Origin: Bacteroidales bacterium UBA2030
Lineage (GTDB): Bacteria > Bacteroidota > Bacteroidia > Bacteroidales > TTA-H9
Direction of reading: 5' to 3'
Assembly (NCBI GenBank): GCA_002332755.1
Contig: DDBO01000025.1
Span: 1 to 7,177, forward strand
DNA length: 7,177 nt
A program made the translations under genes and the position numbers. Positions within the stretch are counted from its first letter, which is position 1; each line of letters starts with the position of its first letter. Under the pieces are notes generated by a model, which saw only the letters and a program-made list of their open reading frames with translations, was not told the DNA's origin and did not search any database. Below are positions 5,760 to 7,177 of the stretch, in pieces.

Positions 5760-5784
5760 GTTACTTTTCAAAGCAAAAAGTAAC
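5760..5784. repeat. Inverted repeat, 9-bp arms, upstream of the operon -7 box
   Basis: GTTACTTTT (5760-5768) and AAAAGTAAC (5776-5784) are perfect inverted arms around a 7-base loop, CAAAGCA. There is no T run on either side, so it is not a standard terminator. It starts 21 bases upstream of the -7 box at 5731-5738, next to the -33 slot, which suits an activator or repressor site. It may instead be a dispersed intergenic repeat. Confidence 0.45.
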
Positions 5785-6110
5785 CCCCTAATGACAATTT
5801 ATTTTGTTAAAAAATTGTTAAAAATTGTAAGTCACTGATAATCACCACAAAGACCCACAATACAAAAGGGATAACAGGCCCTCTAAAACACTTCTTCTGT
5901 GAAAAATCTGGAAGAGAATGAAAGCATCTTTCAAATAATAACGCTAAATCACTCTATCGGGCTCAAATGTATTATAATAAGTAAGTAGGAGTAATTGAAG
6001 TTTTGTAGGTTATTAATCGATAGTAAGAAGCCCCGAATCGTTTTATGCAATGACCATCAGAGCATCGTCTCTTACCCAATAAAAGCATAGATGCTTACCG
6101 TTTCATTTTA
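5785..6110. other. Intergenic stretch without a supportable gene
   Basis: Between the inverted repeat at 5760-5784 and the lipoprotein stop at 6111 no convincing gene was found on either strand. It holds a short run of direct repeats of TTGTTAAAAA (about 5804-5828), an isolated minus-strand -7-like box (CAAATGTA on the plus strand, 5964-5971) without a -33 partner, and a weak hairpin at 6083-6096. A 38-codon minus frame (6088-5972) and a startless 49-codon open stretch further left look like chance. The change from the AT-rich operon to the GC-richer lepA side falls in or next to this stretch. Confidence 0.5.
6076..6096 (-). terminator. Weak candidate terminator after the 6111-6851 gene
   Basis: On the minus strand AAGCA and TGCTT (6096-6092 and 6087-6083) pair around a 4-base loop and are followed by TTATTGGG. 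It starts 14 bases after the stop of the leftward lipoprotein gene. The 5-bp stem and interrupted T run make it weak. Confidence 0.3.
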
Positions 6111-6851
6111 TCAAAAAAGTTTTCTTTTAAAAACATACATAACGCCCTGGCTGCCCTTAAGTACCAGGAGGTGCTCTACGAGCCATGTCTGGTACCAGCC
6201 TTCCGTCAGATCCTGCGCGATACCTGAAAAACCATCGAGTGGGCGGATAAAAATAGAGTTGGGTCTCGAAAGATAGTAGCCCCAGATGCCAGGATCGGAT
6301 GCAATCACCTGAATATCAAAATTATAGGCCCTGAAACGGAGCAACAAAGGATCTTTCCTGTCATAAAAAAGGGTGTCTCCGACACTATCTGCCCTTGCAA
6401 CCAGAGCCCAGGCTTTCTCTGTAAACTCAGCATTGAAAGGTGTCAAATCGATGAAGGCCAGCGAGTCGCCACTGGGTAGCAGGCGCAACGAGGGAAGGTT
6501 AGCTTCGGAGCCCACCAGGCGTTCGATTTTCCATTGCGATGGAGAAGTGAGATGGAGTGAATGATCTTTTTGCATCAGTGTTCCTGATAACTCCCTCGGA
6601 CTACCTGCGGGCAGACGGAGTATGACGAGTCGGTACCTATGGTCTGGCAAGAAGGTAAATTTAACAAAAGTACTATCCCTCTCCCCGAGGGCCCTCCCCT
6701 GCCAGGTCCCACGCAAAGTCTGCTCAGCCGGGGCAGTGCTGCTTGCAGAGGGAAAGAGGGAGCAGGTCGTCAAGCCGCCTAAGACCATGCCCAGCAGGCC
6801 CCAAACGAGCAAAAAAACAATTAATTTATTGTTTGTTAACGGTTTATACAT
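6111..6851 (-). CDS. Envelope (lipo)protein of unknown family, divergent from lepA
   Basis: A 246-residue protein of unrecognised family. Residues 1-29 are a short basic N-terminus and a long hydrophobic segment (LIVFLLVWGLLGMVLGGL), followed by LTTC with Cys30. Threonine just before the cysteine is unusual for a lipobox, so it may be either a lipoprotein or a protein held by an uncleaved signal anchor. A Ser/Ala/Pro linker (about 31-43) leads to LRGTWQG (46-52), which resembles the opening of small lipocalin-like beta barrels, and the rest is beta-rich (FVKFTFLPDHRYRLVIL; IFIRPLDGF; MYVFKRKLF at the end). No catalytic motif is seen. Its G+C (about 52% in hand-counted samples) matches lepA rather than the AT-rich operon, so it is likely part of the resident chromosome. 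It shares a 59-base divergent spacer with lepA. Confidence 0.82.
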   Translation of the reverse strand: MYKPLTNNKLIVFLLVWGLLGMVLGGLTTCSLFPSASSTAPAEQTLRGTWQGRALGERDSTFVKFTFLPDHRYRLVILRLPAGSPRELSGTLMQKDHSLHLTSPSQWKIERLVGSEANLPSLRLLPSGDSLAFIDLTPFNAEFTEKAWALVARADSVGDTLFYDRKDPLLLRFRAYNFDIQVIASDPGIWGYYLSRPNSIFIRPLDGFSGIAQDLTEGWYQTWLVEHLLVLKGSQGVMYVFKRKLF

Positions 6852-6876
6852 AAAACCGGGTTCATATTTTCCTTAT

Positions 6877-6884
6877 CAAAATTA
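6877..6884 (-). promoter_or_regulatory. Candidate -7 box for the 6111-6851 gene
   Basis: The minus strand reads TAATTTTG, matching TAnnTTTG. A start near 6871 gives a leader of about 20 bases before the ATG at 6851. No TTG is found at the -33 distance. It lies back-to-back with the lepA box (6898-6905) within the 59-base divergent spacer. Confidence 0.45.
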
Positions 6885-6897
6885 ACCGAAAACCGTG

Positions 6898-6905
6898 TAA
6901 ATTTG
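6898..6905 (+). promoter_or_regulatory. Candidate -7 box for lepA
   Basis: TAAATTTG matches TAnnTTTG in full and ends 5 bases before the lepA ATG at 6911. At the usual spacing the transcript would start at or within a base or two of that ATG, giving little or no leader. No Shine-Dalgarno is present before the ATG, which agrees. No TTG is seen about 19 bases upstream of the box. Confidence 0.5.
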
Positions 6906-6910
6906 CAGCG

Positions 6911-7177
6911 ATGAAAAACATTCGCAATTTCTGTATCATAGCGCATATCGACCACGGCAAAAGCACGCTGGCCGACAGGTTGTTGCAGATTACCAAGACC
7001 ATCGATGAGCGCCAGTTGCAAGAACAGGTTCTCGACGACATGGATTTGGAGCGTGAGCGTGGCATAACCATCAAGAGTCACGCTATCCAGATGCAATATT
7101 CGTACAATGGAGAGACCTACACGCTTAATCTGATAGATACTCCCGGGCATGTCGATTTTTCGTATGAAGTGTCGCGA
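6911..7177 (+). CDS. lepA: Elongation factor 4 (LepA) translational GTPase, N-terminal 89 residues, cut by window edge
   Basis: The first 89 codons of elongation factor 4, a ribosome-associated GTPase of the EF-G-like superfamily that acts on stalled or back-translocation-prone ribosomes and in initiation or assembly; the complete protein is about 600 residues. The reading frame is open to the last base. The start MKNIRNFCIIAHIDHGKSTL carries the G1/P-loop AHIDHGKST (11-19), in the form typical of LepA. Switch I follows with DDMDLERERGITIK (42-55, G2 Thr53) and the G3 motif DTPGH (76-80) leads into VDFSYEVSR. LepA is preferred over EF-G and TypA because of the N-terminal IRNFCIIAHIDHGKSTLADRL and MDLERERGITIKSHA blocks. 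The ATG at 6911 is placed exactly as in the family. It is divergent from the lipoprotein gene. Confidence 0.97.
   Translation, partial: MKNIRNFCIIAHIDHGKSTLADRLLQITKTIDERQLQEQVLDDMDLERERGITIKSHAIQMQYSYNGETYTLNLIDTPGHVDFSYEVSR

Noticed and set aside
5760..5784. Inverted repeat read as an intrinsic terminator
   Set aside because: No T run follows on either strand and no gene ends next to it.
5804..5828. Repeated TTGTTAAAAA units as an iteron or CRISPR-like array
   Set aside because: There are only two near-perfect copies in AT-rich sequence, with no spacers and no replication or Cas gene nearby.
5972..6088. 38-codon minus-strand frame after the lipoprotein gene
   Set aside because: It is very short, begins within the hairpin at 6083-6096 and has no domain or ribosome binding site.
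6373..6885. Plus-strand frames of 63 and 87 codons within the lipoprotein gene
   Set aside because: They are shadows of the minus-strand gene and have no independent support.
6836..7150. Minus-strand 104-codon open frame across the lepA start
   Set aside because: It is antisense to lepA, whose GTPase motifs make the plus frame certain.

Overview
The window looks like chromosomal DNA of a Bacteroidota bacterium, possibly a Saprospiraceae-like or related environmental lineage; the family is a guess. The reasons are two proteins ending in a type IX secretion (T9SS) type A sorting domain, several Bacteroidota-type -7 boxes (TAnnTTTG), starts without a good Shine-Dalgarno, and a secreted GH16 enzyme of bacteroidotal style. 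No CRISPR array, tRNA, rRNA or complete mobile element was found.

Layout. Bases 3-107 (+) are the last 34 codons of an unrecognised protein, followed by a strong intrinsic terminator (155-187). A lone T9SS cargo gene (405-1325, -) has a jelly-roll, lectin-like domain. Bases 1326-1973 hold no long gene but are not empty: a candidate promoter and inverted repeat before the T9SS gene, a possible 52-aa ORF (1438-1596, -), a well-formed promoter (1703-1732, -) and a degraded IS30-type transposase C-terminus (1765-1926, -). Next comes a compact leftward operon of four genes, in transcription order: GH16 glycoside hydrolase (5412-4195), tail-fibre-like protein with an S74 chaperone domain and T9SS signal (4163-3186), and two lipoproteins that are paralogues of each other (3172-2597 and 2582-1974). 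A doubtful 62-aa ORF (5676-5488) with its own -7 box lies just upstream. After a quiet stretch come an unrecognised envelope lipoprotein (6851-6111, -) and, divergently, the 5' end of lepA/elongation factor 4 (6911 onward, +), cut by the window edge.

How the genes may work together (inference). All four operon products carry export signals, so the locus probably makes a cell-surface set: a beta-glucan-type hydrolase, a trimeric fibre-like protein and two outer-membrane lipoproteins. The last two are the least understood part. The lepA end is clearly GC-richer (about 52-55% in hand-counted 60-base samples) than most of the operon and the 405-1325 gene (about 32-40%). Together with the IS30 remnant this suggests, without proving, that the 0.4-5.8 kb block is an accessory insertion beside conserved housekeeping DNA.
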